DNA of 64,000 nt from Bactericera cockerelli (Eukaryota > Arthropoda > Insecta > Hemiptera > Triozidae): contig CM044964.1 of assembly GCA_024516035.1 (NCBI GenBank), positions 2,243,784 through 2,307,783 on the forward strand. The letters are read 5' to 3'. A model generated the notes under the pieces. It was not told the DNA's origin. It did no database searches and was given only the letters and a program-made list of their open reading frames with translations. The translations under genes were made by a program, and so were the position numbers. Of this stretch, positions 29,522-40,243 are shown one piece after another (positions within the stretch are counted from its first letter, which is position 1; every line of letters begins with the position of its first letter).

Positions 29522-29720
29522 CTTTAATTAATTTATTTATTATACAATAAACGGATTACAAAAGATCCTTTTCTAACTATTACATTAAATTGGTTCCCTC
29601 GCTAATGAAACTGTAATTATTTTAATAATTTTTAATGTTATAAATCTAAATCTAATGCTATGCTAAAATTGAAAAATGGAAGAAGTAAATAGATTAAAGA
29701 GAAGTTTAAAAAACGAAAAA
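29522..29720 (-). mobile_element. LINE 3' end, truncated
   Basis: The minus strand ends GATCTTTTGTAATCCGTTTA followed by TTGTATAATAAATAAATTAA. This parallels the 3' end of the LINE at 17507 (stem, then CGTTTATTGT.., then AAATA-type tail). No coding remains. Confidence 0.5.
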
Positions 29721-30024
29721 ATAAATATACAAATAATATATAAGTCAAGTATATTTTTTAATGTGGTACTTAATGCGATTAAATAAAGGACGTCGTTTTT
29801 ATGGTAGCTAATAATGATAATGATGATCTCAGTTAATACATTTTTTTTTAATATTCTTAATAATACTTACTTTTCGTGTCCATGATGGTTGTCATGGTGG
29901 TGGAAGGATTGATGGGGGTACGGGATCGTTCCATATCCTGTGTGTGTGTACTGGTGTAGTGTTGTATAAAATACTATGAATTTTGTTTGATATAGATGTT
30001 TTGATGATATAAAATGTTGAACTA
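29721..30024. other. AT-rich unassigned
   Basis: ATAATGATAATGATGAT near 29810 and GTGTGTGTACTGG near 29941. Nothing else recognised. Confidence 0.4.
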
Positions 30025-30093
30025 ATTCACATTAATTTATGTCCTAACATAACTAATGGGTGGGGTTATTGCCTATGGCGATCTCTTCCAGCT
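30025..30093 (-). mobile_element. LINE-type 3' tail (type 1)
   Basis: The minus strand reads GGAAGAGATCGCCATAGGCA then ATAACCCCACCCATTAGTTA and GGACATAAATTAATG. Confidence 0.55.
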
Positions 30094-30095
30094 AA

Positions 30096-31010
30096 GAAGG
30101 AAGAGAGGACAACGGAGCATGATGCAAAGTGACAAAAAGTAAGTTAGGAGAGGAGTAGGGAGAGTGAAAGAGAAAGGAAGAAAATAGTGAAGAAGAAAAT
30201 GATAGAGAGAAAAATAGATAGAGATGGAGAGAGAGAGAGAGAGAGAGACAGATATAGAAAGAGATAGAGGGAGGGAGAGATAAAGAGATCAGGAGAGAGA
30301 TAAAGGAGAGGAAGAGATATATTGAGAGAGAGGGTACAGGTGTGGGCGGGGAAAAAAGAGGGTAGAGAGGGCGAAAAAGAAAAAGGAAGAGAAAATGGTT
30401 GTAAGGGAGATGGAGAGAAAATAAATAGATGGAGAAAGGCAGAGTAAGAGAGACAAAAGAAGGGAGAGATAGGGGAAGAGAGAGAGTAAGAGATAGGGAT
30501 AGAGAGGAAGGGGGAGATAGGGGAAGAAAGAGAGTAAGAGATAGAGAGTAAAAGATAGAGATAGAGGGTGAGAGAGAAAGGAAGAGAGAGAGAGAGGGTG
30601 GCTGCGAGGAAAAAAGAGGGTAGAAATGGAGGACAGAGAGTGAAGAGAAAAAAGGTTTCGCGTAAATTTGAATTACCGTTTTGTATACACATGGCTGAGT
30701 TTGTTCCTTCTGATTCAATTAGGAAAGATAGAGGGAGAGAAAAAAAAGACAGCAAAGAAGTAAGAAGAAGAGAGAAGAGAGAGAGGAAGATAAAGAGAGA
30801 GCGAGAGTGTGTAGGAATGGGAAAAAAAGAGGGTAGAGAGGGAGAAAGAGAGAGAGAGATAGCAAAGAAATAGGAGAGAGAGAGAGAGAAGAAGACAGCA
30901 AAGAAGTACGAGCGAGAGAGAATAAGAGAGAGATAACAAAGAAGTAGGAAGGAGAGAGAGAGAGAGAGAGAGATATATAGCAAAAAAGTAGGAAGGAGAT
31001 AAAGAGATTC
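30096..31010. repeat. GA tract, 0.9 kb
   Basis: The longest purine tract in the first half of the window, interrupted at 30655-30720 by ordinary sequence. Frames of 208 and 279 codons on the minus strand are Ser/Leu/Phe repeat translations. Confidence 0.9.
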
Positions 31011-31187
31011 TTCTTCTTCTTTTTAGGTGTTTAGATCAGTTTCGCATGTAATCAAATATCACAGCAATTCTCTCTCTCTCCAAATGCAATTGGCTCCGAT
31101 TGTCCATAATAATATAATCCTCTCACAACTGTGATATACATGTATAGGTCTCTGCCCCTATCTCACAGACATGGTATTATTATCATT

Positions 31188-31341
31188 CATCAGTGGGAAA
31201 AAAAATCTAGAAAACGATGGTAGCCAGAGAGTGGATGAATGACTCAGCATTTCTACCACTGTCTTTACAAGGAGGCTAATAATTGTCAAGGGCCCCCAGA
31301 ACCAAGCCAATGCTGGTCTACTCCCTGTTTTTAGTCCCCCA
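31188..31341 (-). repeat. Repeat H
   Basis: Reverse of 50911-51068: AACGATGGTAGCCAGAGAGT, TCTTTACAAGGAGGCTAATA and GGGCCCCCAGAACCAAGCCA. Confidence 0.7.
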
Positions 31342-31554
31342 GACTATATTGTTATTGTAAAAGAAAAATGTTCTTCTTTTACTTCTTGTGCAACCAGTAT
31401 TAAGAGATTTGAATAGAGGTTTTATTTGTTTATGTGAGAGAGAGAAATGAGAGGGATGGATTTTTTATTTACAGAGAGAACAGAAAAAACTACAAGAGCA
31501 ATTAAAAAATAAAATACCTTCCAATTACAAAATGTACGTAATATACTCAACAAC

Positions 31555-31755
31555 TTTTTTCTCTCTCCTTCTTTTTATTTATCTCTTTTTCTCCCTACAC
31601 TTTCTCTATCTCTCTCCCTCCACTTTCTTCTCTTTCTCTCTCTCCTTTTTCTCTCTTTTCTCTCTTTTTTATCTCTTTCTCTTCTTTTTTTTTCTCTCTC
31701 TTATTCTTATTATTATTCTATTTTTCTATCTCTCTTTCTCTCTTTCACTTATTCC
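31555..31755. repeat. CT/TTC-rich tract
   Basis: Low-complexity pyrimidine sequence, with (TTA)n near 31700-31715. Confidence 0.8.
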
Positions 31756-32798
31756 CTCACTAATTTAGTGAATAGTTCCAGAGATTTGAGTTTTAATCTA
31801 TAATTGTTGAAACAACCGGGGTTCATAAAAACTATAAAATATATTGCCATACTAACAGAGGTCCTAATATTTTTTATTGAACTATAACACTAACACTGCA
31901 TCCTCCCTCTGAATGATCAGGCTTAAACTTAAATTTATAAACTATAATTTATAAATATTAGTTAAATATGAAGACATATCATAAGGATTTAAAAAGAAAC
32001 CCCCAATTAAAAAAAGACTGGTAAATTACTAGTTAAAGATATTTTAGGTTGAAGTTAGAGTCTTCCAAGAAATTTTCAAATCCATATCCTCTGCTCAAAC
32101 AAAATAATTATAAATAACATTTCAATGTTAATTTACATAATGACATCAACACAATTTACATCCAATTAATCATGCGCTTTGGAATTCATCAGCAAAAATT
32201 CCCACTGGGCAATGGAAATTTCCCTGAAAACAGGAGCGGAACAACTGGGAATTCATAATTAATTTCTCACTTTCAAAAATCGCCCTTGGCAGTGAACTAA
32301 AAACTCTCTTTGCAAGACTTTTAGGGAAACTCTACAACTTCTAAGCGTAAAAAATATAAAAATATTGAAAAGAAAGGTTTCCTTGTTTCAGAAAAAAGAG
32401 AGGAAAAAAAAACAAGACTTTCTAAAAGTTTATAATAAAAATGACGGTAAGAGGGAAAATTATCGAGAGCTCTAATAATTTTCCCTCTAATAATATCCCT
32501 TTTTTCCCTCATCAACCCCCCCCCCCCCTCCCCTCCGCGTGCTCCTTAATTTCGAGTTTTTTGATCGGAAAACTTTACCTCTGTTTAAAAAGAAAAGTTT
32601 GGACCCCCGTGAGCTTTCTAATAAAGAAACTCATTGAAATATAAGAGCACAGGGTTTATTTTTAGTTATTTTTATTATCACTTTTTTTTTCAATAAAGAA
32701 ATGTTGACCTGGGTTGCTACAGTGCGTACACGAGGAATATAGTTATAATCAGGTCAGTAGTTCGAATATCACGTCAGTAGTTCAAATTTAAAGTCTGA
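31756..32798. other. Unassigned 1-kb stretch
   Basis: AT-rich, largely free of microsatellites, no match to other repeats in the window. A run of C lies at 32515-32528, and TCCCTCTAATAAT-like short inverted segments near 32450-32495 repeat each other. No frame above 67 codons is convincing. Confidence 0.4.
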
Positions 32799-32860
32799 GA
32801 TAGATACATGCGCGGATATAGCCCTCTTGTACTGGGGGGCACAATCGCACGATATACCTA

Positions 32861-33495
32861 ACTAGCGGGTTGCACCCGCCGCTTCGCAAGCCCCGCCCCC
32901 CCCCACCACACACACACACACACACACACATAAACACACACGCATACACACACACACACACACACACACACAAATGTCAATATTTTTTGTGTCACCCATC
33001 CATGTCTTGTCCTTACTGGAGCTCAAGAATGGCTCATCAGAATTTCGCAATCAATATGTCAAATGAAGACTCCAACCCTTGCAAAAACATTCTCGCTTTG
33101 AGTTGATAGTTCGTCACGACATATTTCGAGCAAAAATGTCATTCAGGTCAAAAAACGTAATTACTTTTTGTTTACCCATACATTTTATGTCCTTACTCAA
33201 CGTAGCTCAAGAACGAATTTCGTCCGAATTTCGTGATTGATATCTCAAATGAAAACTTGAACCCTTGCTTAAAACTTTCTCTTTTTGAGTTGATACGCCG
33301 CCGCCGTGGCGGCGCCGTCACGACAAATTTTGAGAAAAAAATGTCATTTCGGTCGAAAAATGTGATATTTTTGTCACCCATCCATTTTTTGTCCTTACCC
33401 CGTGTAGCTGAACCCTAGAGATATATTCCCTGATCCCAATGGTCCTATAGGTAAAATTTCAGGTTTCTCGGACAATCTGTGTGGATTATTTTGAC
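32861..33495 (+). repeat. ACTAGCGGG-type interspersed repeat, copy 1
   Basis: Starts ACTAGCGGGTTGCACCCGCC, continues with a (CA)n block (32910-32975), then units sharing CGTAGCTCAAGAA..CAGAATTTCG and GAGAAAAAAATGTCATTTCG, and ends near TTTCAGGTTTCTCGG..GTGTGGATT. It is shared with 52127-53395. A local GC palindrome CGCCGCCGCCGTGGCGGCGC is at 33297-33316. Confidence 0.7.
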
Positions 33496-33506
33496 AACTT
33501 ATTATT

Positions 33507-33900
33507 TAGTTATTTCTTATTGGTCTTAGAATTGGGAATTATTTTGGGGCCCGTGCCCCCCTAACTCATTGAGATCTTTTTTTTACGGGATTAGTCTTAG
33601 AATTGGGAATTATTTTAGGGCCCGTGCCCCCCTAACTCATTGAGATATTTTTTTACGGGATTAGTCTTAGAATTGAGAATTATTTTGGGGCCCGTGCCCC
33701 CAAAATAATTCTAACTCATTGAGATATTTTTAGTTATTTCTTATTGGTCTTAGAATTGGGAATTATTTTGGGGCCCGTGCCCCCCTAACTCATTGAGATT
33801 TTTTTTTACGGGATTAGTCTTAGAATTGAGAATTATTTTGGGGCCCGTGCCCCCCAACTCATTGAGATCTTTTTTTTTTACGGGATTAGGTATAATGAAA
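33507..33900. repeat. About 70-bp tandem repeat, 5 units
   Basis: Unit GGTCTTAGAATTGGGAATTA then TTTTGGGGCCCGTGCCCCCC, TAACTCATTGAGATATTTTT and TTACGGGATTA. One unit carries an extra inverted CCCCAAAATAATTC. Lies inside the hAT-like element. Confidence 0.85.
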
Positions 33901-33982
33901 TTTGAGAATCACCGCTTACCGAAAAAATCTGGGGGGGCACGTGCCCCCCGTGCCCCCCCCTATATCCGCGCATGGATAGATA

Positions 33983-34334
33983 GTAATTTGATGTCATCTT
34001 TTTTCAACTTGAGGTTTTTGTTTAAAAAACAGTAGATCCTTTTTTAAAGGATTCAATTATTTTTTAACGTATTCAATTGCAACAATAGAACCAAAATTCC
34101 TCACAATAAATCCTAATATACGTCATATCTCAGCCACGGTGACTAAAGACCTTTCACCTTCAGACCTACGCACAAATGCGTTGCTCTTTATAAAAGAGTT
34201 ATAAAAAAGAAAGATAGGAAACGTGATGTTACAGATATCTTGAAAACTGTGTGATCAGACAATGTTTCAAACATAGAAATTATAAGAAAAATCAAAAAAA
34301 GAAAAAAACAAAATACTTCAGATTTCCAATATTA
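33983..34334. other. Unassigned AT-rich stretch
   Basis: No match except TTTCCAATATTAGAAATTTT at 34322, which belongs to the small palindromic family seen at 58780 and 62350. Confidence 0.4.
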
Positions 34335-34795
34335 GAAATTTTCGAAAGTAAAACTAGTGAAGATCATAGACACAAGAATAGCAAAATGGATTGGGCATAA
34401 TTATATTGAGACATGAATGGTTATTACAAACTATACTAGAAGAAATGATTGAAGGAGATGATGTCTCCTTCAATCTTACCTTTCTTCAAAGAATACTCAC
34501 CTAAGAAGATCATAGGTACAAGAAGAGCTGAATGGATAGGACGTACTAAATATTAAGTAAATATTAACACATGAATGCTTGTTACAAATTGTATTACATA
34601 AAAGGAATGATTGAAGAACAAGTCCATAGAAGAAGGTCAAGAAAAGAGTACTTACAACAACTGCAAGAAGATATGAATTGTGATAGTTATGGTTATGAAA
34701 CACTCAAGATACTTGCACAAGACAGATCAATATGCAAACAGATCACTATAAACATTGTACATGTTTCTGCCAACAAATCAAATGATTGAAACTAA
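34335..34795 (+). pseudogene. LINE C-terminal fragment, internally duplicated
   Basis: 34375-34455 reads, with a frameshift, WIGH..RHEWLLQTILEEMIEG. 34571-34789 reads GMIEEQVHRRRSRKEYLQQL and then an ETLKILAQDRS segment. This resembles the region after the RT domain in several insect LINEs (WIGHILRH..I.G.R.RGRPR..Y..). The first part is repeated at 34500-34620. A perfect 12-bp hairpin GATTGAAGGAGA/TCTCCTTCAATC is at 34447-34475. No RT core is present. Assignment is from memory of the pattern. Confidence 0.5.
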
Positions 34796-34863
34796 TGATA
34801 ATGATGTTACAAAAAGTCTGTGAAATGAAAAAGATATCCTATAACTGTATCACTATTGTATGA

Positions 34864-35152
34864 TTTTATTTGGGGTGAAGCACAAGGCCTCTTCACAATT
34901 TTTGTGGGTAGCGCAACATTACTAAGAGCCTCCTTCACATTTTGAATCAGTCTATTACATTAATTTCTTTTAACTCTGCTAATGTCGCCACTGGTCGTTA
35001 CTCATACAAGTAACTACTCATTTTTCCTCACGAGGTATGAGTGGACCCTGAACATCCAAGTACAGAGCAGAAAAATTCCTGCATCGCTGTGGATCGAACC
35101 CAGGTTACCATGCGTGCAATGCCTAGCGCGCTAACTCACTCTGCAACGGTGA
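34864..35152 (-). mobile_element. SINE-C, with head
   Basis: GTGAAGCACAAGGCCTCTTC, GTGGGTAGCGCAACATTACT, then the head in reverse: GTGGATCGAACCCAGGTTAC, CATGCGTGCAATGCCTAGCG and ACTCTGCAACGGTGACTAC. It carries the polymerase III boxes (A-box TTGCAGAGTGAGTTAGCGC, B-box AACCTGGGTTCGATCC on the minus strand). Confidence 0.8.
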
Positions 35153-35598
35153 CTACTGTATCAATATTTTTCAAGGGTCTATTCAAAGAGTCAGTATAAC
35201 AGGAGTCGTTTGCAACACCACAAGCTCACCTCCATACCATTAAACCTGATGGGCCTTTCCGAGAATATGGCATCAGATAATGGCAGTATGTAAACGCAAG
35301 ATGTTTCCCTGAAATGCTAAACCTTAACTGTAAAGTAAAATTTTATTATTATTATTATTATACTTCCCATTGAAATTGTTTTAGATGTCACAATTTCACG
35401 ACGGGTACGTGGCATGACTCTTATGTTGTGTCAAGTGAGAATTTCTTTTGGTATTTCTCTTTTTAATGTTTTTTTTTACAAGTTTAAATATATAGTGATA
35501 GTAACGGGTATTCCTTTAACAGTCCTTTAACTTTCAGCTGAATTCGGAATAAAAATTTACACACTGGACCGCAAAAGGTTAAGTACATAAGTAAGTTA
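35153..35598. other. Unassigned
   Basis: (ATT)n at 35342-35361. 35200-35330 has balanced composition, no frame and no match. Confidence 0.4.
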
Positions 35599-35606
35599 CA
35601 TAATGC

Positions 35607-35868
35607 CAGGCGCACGGCCTGTGCTAAGGAGCTGCGGAACTGCAGCACCAATAGAACAAAGAAAAGAAAAAGAGGGTCTTCTCAAGTTTTAGCTTGTGCA
35701 CAGTGAAAATTATCACACGCTTAAAAAATAATTAAGGCATAGTTATTCTCCTTGTCATAGTGAACAAATTCAAATTCTTTAGATACTGAAAGAGCAACTC
35801 TATAAATCGTACTTTAGTCCGGTTTGTGGGGCAGCAGCCCCGAAAATTTTTCCCACTGGCCACGCCAG
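35607..35868. mobile_element. hAT-type MITE (CAGGCG family), complete
   Basis: Ends CAGGCGCACGG and, reversed, CTGGCGTGGCC. Flanked by CATAATGC (35599-35606) and CATAATAC (35869-35876), an 8-bp duplication with one difference. Interior shares TTTAGTCCGGTTTGTGGGGC with the copies at 7313 and 51659. Non-coding, 262 bp. Confidence 0.75.
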
Positions 35869-35876
35869 CATAATAC

Positions 35877-36732
35877 ATAACCTCCCACTATTTATTTTGA
35901 AATTCATACGTATACATATTTTCATATTATATTAGAGATTTCTAATTATAAATTGTATCATCTAATTATACTAAAATAATAAGTCCTTGTGTAAACAAAG
36001 CTTCAGCAATAGGATAATTATACTGTCATGCAAACCAGAGATTAACAAGAGCCTAAATTTGAAGCTGAAAATTATTATAATAATTATTGTCATTCATAGT
36101 ATTAAAATCATCATCACATTTTGTAATCATCTCATTTTCTCTTCTATCTCTATTCTCTCTCTCTCTTTACTAAATGAAAACAAAGTAATCCTTTCCGTCT
36201 ACTTTCCTCCCTATCTTTCTCTTTTTTTCCCTCTCCCTCTCCTTTCTTGTATGTTTTCTTCTTTGTTGACCTTCTGTCTTTTTTCGTCTTTAGTAGTTTT
36301 TTTAATGTCTAATCCTCTAATCCATAGACACAAGATTCAAATCTTAAAAGTTCTTGAAGTCTGGCCTTTAATCTTGTAGCTATGAATTAAACCAGATGAA
36401 TCCTAGTCCTTAAATTATCGAAAAACGTTGATAATAATTTCATTGGAAACTCGTTATTTTTCGACTCTCATGTTCAAGATTATTACCTAGCTTCCTATCT
36501 ATTCTCAATATTTCACTCCCATCATCTATTCCTTTTTCCTACTGTCCTACCATCTTTACTATCTTATTTTTTTACTTCCTATCTTTAGGGTGTCTACTTT
36601 TTCAGTTTCTTTTCCCTTTCTTTTCTTGTCTCCTTTCTTATGTTTCTCTCTTCCACATATTGAGTCTCTTCTCCTTCAACTTAGTCTTCTATTTCACTCA
36701 ATCTTCTACATATCATTTTTAGTCTTTTTTTA
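35877..36732. other. AT- and CT-rich unassigned stretch
   Basis: Low-complexity pyrimidine sequence from 36120. A 130-codon frame at 35987-36379 is Ser/Leu/Ile-rich and runs into the CT sequence. Not called. Confidence 0.4.
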
Positions 36733-36860
36733 ATAATAATAATAATGCCCGGTAGACGGGTGTTTATTGACGGGTTTAGCCCTATTTACATTTTCAAATA
36801 AAATAACAGTTAAAATAAAATTGTACAAATATGACAAAATCTTTTTATATCTTTTTCCTA
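36733..36860 (-). mobile_element. LINE 3' end, truncated
   Basis: The minus strand reads AAATAGGGCTAAACCCGTCA then ATAAACACCCGTCTACCGGG and a (CATTATTATTATTA) tail. Stem GGGCTAAACCC. Same design as the ends at 17507 and 29522, with a different tail repeat. Confidence 0.5.
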
Positions 36861-37510
36861 CCTTTTCCAATTTTTTTCATCCTTTCTTTCTCTCTTATCT
36901 CTGTTCTTCTATCATTCCTTTTCCTTGTCTCTCATCTCCTTTCCCTCCCATGATATTCAGTATCTTTCTTTTTATTTTCTTCTTCAACCTAGTCTCCTAT
37001 CTCACTCACTCTTCTTCCTATCATCTCTAATTCTCTAGTGCTTTTCCTGCTTTCTTAATCTATCCCCTCATATTTTAGTTTACCTTTTTCTTCCATTGTT
37101 CCTTCCATCCTGTCCTGCTCATTATGTTAAGTATCTTCCCGTGTCGTCTTCTCCATCATTTTGCGATTCTTCAGTCTCCTTTTTCTCTCACTCGTCTTCT
37201 TAGTCTTTCCATAGTCTCTTCAGCAGATCTCAGCAATATTTCAAATCTTTTTATACCTCAAGTCAGCAGTTTATTCTTCTGACTTGTATTATCATCGGCG
37301 ATGCTTGCTGCATGATAATGGAGCTCTGCATTTTCCCTTGCTGATGCATTTAGAAATCCTCCCGATACCCTTCTGCTACACATAGAAATGGCGGAGTTTC
37401 GGATGACAAGGTGTTGCATACACAACTTGTGAATCCACTTGATACAATGAAATACAATGGTGCTTTTTTTTTAAAGTGTTGCTGTATGCTCTATTCAAAG
37501 TTCATTTTTA
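36861..37510. other. Pyrimidine-rich then single-copy-looking sequence
   Basis: CT-rich to about 37230. 37260-37480 (for example ATCGGCGATGCTTGCTGCAT) matches nothing here and has no frame. Confidence 0.4.
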
Positions 37511-37514
37511 CTTT

Positions 37515-37560
37515 CTTTTACCTATAATGTAAAGAAAGTATTATTTTTTCTTTGTTTTAT
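37515..37560 (+). repeat. Helentron-like stem-loop remnant
   Basis: ACTTTCTTTTACCTATAATG followed by TAAAGAAAGTATTA is a diverged version of the terminal hairpin at 2731-2758. The rest of the family is not recognisable. Confidence 0.4.
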
Positions 37561-37610
37561 TCAAAGTTGAGCTGATAACATCTTTGGACGGATCATTTGT
37601 CTAATTTGTC

Positions 37611-37797
37611 TGTCCCGGTATCTCAGTGGTAAAGGCGGCACTCTGTGAATCCAGAGGTTCGAGAGGTCGTGGGTTCGAAACCCAGCCGGAACATGACAAG
37701 TTATCCTCCCATTTGGAATTTTTAACACGTAATAATATGTCTTGGGTTTACTGCTGGAATAATGGTACTCTAATAGTCCTAATCTAACAGTATAAAT
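37611..37797 (+). mobile_element. SINE-A, full length
   Basis: GTCCCGGTATCTCAGTGGTA, B-box GTGGGTTCGAAACCC, then CGGAACATGACAAGTTATCC and TACTGCTGGAATAATGGTAC. The acceptor-like pairing has one mismatch. Confidence 0.8.
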
Positions 37798-37799
37798 TT

Positions 37800-38025
37800 T
37801 GGATTAACGTTGCTTTCAACTGCATGGTCATATTACGAAGAAAGTTTACCCTCCATTGACCGGAAACTCACAAATCAGCTACTCAAATTAACCTCACCCA
37901 GTCTAAGCGGGGCTGACCAGCATCACGAGAGTTTGAATTTGAATAGTCAACGATCCAAGTTCTAGCACCGCTGGAAGTTGCTTAACTTGAATGACAGAAC
38001 AAGAACTGGCCGTTCTGAACCACAT
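37800..38025 (-). mobile_element. 5S rRNA-derived SINE
   Basis: Minus-strand head: GGCCAGTTCTTGTTCTGTCA, TTCAAGTTAAGCAACTTCCA and GCGGTGCTAGAACTTGGATC. This follows 5S rRNA through its internal control region with substitutions. The central block (reverse of AATTAACCTCACCCAGTCTA) and the 3' end AAAGCAACGTTAATCC are shared with 40301-40569. Confidence 0.75.
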
Positions 38026-38097
38026 ATTATGTGCAAATTGTGCAACAGATCATCGCATCGTTTCGTAAGAACTCCAGCTTTTTCTTTTCATTATCAT

Positions 38098-38228
38098 CAT
38101 CATCATCATAGGGTGACGTCATCGTGAGCGATGGTAGCCAGACAGTGGAGGAATGACTCAGCAGTTCTACCACTGTCTTTACAAGGAGCCGAATAATTGA
38201 GAAGGGCCCCCAGAACCAAGCCAATGCT
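38098..38228 (-). repeat. Repeat H, slightly truncated
   Basis: CATAGGGTGACGTCATCGTG, GTCTTTACAAGGAGCCGAAT and GGGCCCCCAGAACCAAGCCA. It begins in a (CAT)n run at 38092-38108, which looks like its tail. Confidence 0.7.
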
Positions 38229-38234
38229 GATTTT

Positions 38235-39125
38235 TTCCAACTTTTTTTTCTTTTCTTACATTTTCTTTCTTACATTAATTTTAATAATCTGTTTGTAGAT
38301 ATGTCCTTTATAATTAAAGTGTAAAATAATAAAAATAATTGTCTTTTCTTTTTCTTCTTGATAATCTCGATACCACCGAACCTTATACAAGCGGAATTCT
38401 CAGTAAGAGAACTCCTTCACTTTTACAATAATAATTCTTATCTTCTCAAAAGTTTTCTCTTACTTATTGTTGCTATTTTCATCTTATTTTTTTTCGCTAA
38501 CGTCAAGACATGATTTTTATCAAACAAGACCAATTTCCATGTCTCCTCTTACCTTCTTGACTTCAGCTCACTCCACTTGATCATTTCTTCGGTTGACTTT
38601 TTTATAACGTTGTTAAAACTTTTTTTTCCCTTTCCATACATAATCATGTGCCTTTACATTTTTTTTACTGTCATTTTTTTCTCTCATTTTCACCCGTTTT
38701 TTTCTCGTATATTTGTTCATCTTTTTTTTTTTTTTTTTGCTATCATTTTTTCCCCTCGTTTCCACCCGTTTTTTCTCGTATATTTTGTTCGTCTTTTTTT
38801 ATTTGTTTTTCTACGAATAAGAAGTATTCTCTTCGTAGAATTTATGGTTTTTTTTATTTGTGTGTACTTAACTTTAGAAATGATCTCTGAAACTACGAGT
38901 CCTTTTCCTTACCTCTCCCGTACTTGAGGGAAAGTTTTAATAACTCAAGTTTATGATATCATGTTTCAAAGATCATTATGTAGGTGCAAAAAATAATGAG
39001 GTGACGAGAGAAAAACCATCTCTTGGTCGTAAAAATAAATACTTAGAAAAAGATACGTACCTACATTAAACTGATGTGAAGTTTTGTTAATTTGAATATT
39101 TGAAGTTTATACTTTAGTACGTAAA
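38235..39125. other. T-rich unassigned stretch
   Basis: A duplicated 60-bp segment (TTTTTTCTCGTATATTTTGT after TTTCCACCCG / TTTTCACCCG) lies near 38690-38790. The Phe-rich frame over it is low complexity. No gene. Confidence 0.4.
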
Positions 39126-39127
39126 TA

Positions 39128-40067
39128 CAGGGTGCGGCGCGGTAATGTCCCATTTTGAATCGCTTAGTGTGAAGCCGTACTTCTAATTAGACAAGTTCGA
39201 ACCAATTTAGAAGATGTACAAACTACTAATTTTTTCGATTCAATTGAGCTCTATTGTCAAAATGATTTTATCCAAGCAACAGAAAGCTTATTGCGTGGAG
39301 AGTTATTTTTTAGAAAAATAAGTGTATCGTAGCAGTGCAGCAGGAGTTTGACATTGTACACCAAACTGTAACTCGATCTGCATGGAGGGGGTTTTCATGA
39401 AGTTCCCTAGGGTTGTCGTCACTCCAATAACCCATATTTTGTTTATTAACATAGCCTGTGTCAACCCCCGAAAACGTTGAACGAGTACGTGAGGCGATAT
39501 TGCGGTTACCTAGGCGCTCAGCTCGCAAGCATGCTGCTGCTCTTGGCATATCAGACCGTTCATTGCGGAGGATACTTCATAAAGAATTGCATTTTCATCC
39601 CTACAATATGGTAGTGGTGCAGGAATTGTTCGAGCGAGACTTTATTCAACGACAAAATGCATGTGAAACCCTGATTGACTCCTTACTTCCAGATGCGATA
39701 GTTTTCTTCAGTGATGAAGCCCACTTTCACATTTCAGGCTGTGTTAATAAACAAAATATGCATTATTGGAATCACAACAACCCTAGGGAACTTCATGAAA
39801 ACCCCCTCCATGCAGATCGTGTTACAGTTTGGTGTGCAATGTCAAACTCCCGCTGCACTGCTACGATACACTTATTTTTCTAAAAATAACTCTCCACGCA
39901 ATAATAAGCTTTCTGTTGCTTTGATAAAATCATTTTGACAATAGAGCTCAATTGAATCGAAAAAATTAGTAGTTTGTGCATCTTCTAACTTGGTTCGAAC
40001 TTGTCTAATTAGAAGTGCGGCTTCACACTAAGCGATTCAAAATGGGACATTACCGCGCCGCACCCTG
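39128..40067. mobile_element. Tc1/mariner fold-back element
   Basis: Both ends start CAGGGTGCGGCGCGGTAATG and TA flanks each end (39126-39127, 40068-40069). The left arm 39128-39456 is an inverted copy of the right arm 39737-40067 (about 330 bp each, only scattered differences). The right arm carries the 3' coding end and terminus, and the left arm is the same region reversed, replacing the original 5' half. A transcript would fold into a long hairpin. Confidence 0.85.
39458..39883 (+). pseudogene. Tc1/mariner transposase fragment
   Basis: 141 codons lying mostly in the spacer and right arm. It reads ENVERVREAILRLPRRSARK with a helix-turn-helix segment (ALGISDRSLRRILHKEL), then FFSDEAHFHIS, which holds the first catalytic Asp of the DDE/D triad, and VTVWCAMSN. 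The N-terminal DNA-binding part and the two later catalytic acids are missing, so no activity is expected. The reverse strand of the left arm encodes the same C-terminal 50 residues. Confidence 0.75.
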
Positions 40068-40071
40068 TAGT

Positions 40072-40112
40072 ACAGGGTATCCATAAAGGTCCACCGAGTG
40101 GGACTTTATGGA
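40072..40112. repeat. Transposon-end-like hairpin
   Basis: TACAGGGTATCCATAAAGGT precedes a stem CCATAAAGGTCC / GGGACTTTATGG around ACCGAGT. It looks like a solitary end of another TA-inserting element next to the fold-back. Confidence 0.35.
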
Positions 40113-40243
40113 GACAATGTATATATTAGGACAGATAGTTTTAAATATAAAAATGATTATCAAATAAAAATATCAAAAATTCATGCTGGGACAAAGCGCT
40201 TTCGACGATCACTAAATTAGAGCAGGTGTAAATTTATTTTAGG

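Larger units (their letters stand above)
32807..33974. mobile_element. hAT-like non-autonomous element
   Basis: Terminal inverted repeats CATGCGCGGATATAG at 32807-32821 and in reverse at 33960-33974. The 8-bp target-site duplication GATAGATA lies at 32799-32806 and 33975-33982. The 8-bp duplication is the hAT signature. The right end includes GGGGGGGCACGTGCCCCCC. No transposase is encoded. The interior consists of another repeat (32861-33495) and a tandem array (33507-33900). Confidence 0.75.

Noticed and set aside
30092..30983. Ser/Leu/Phe-rich frames of 200-280 codons, and similar ones over every CT/GA tract
   Set aside because: Composition follows the microsatellite exactly, and parallel frames exist on the opposite strand as Arg/Glu/Lys.
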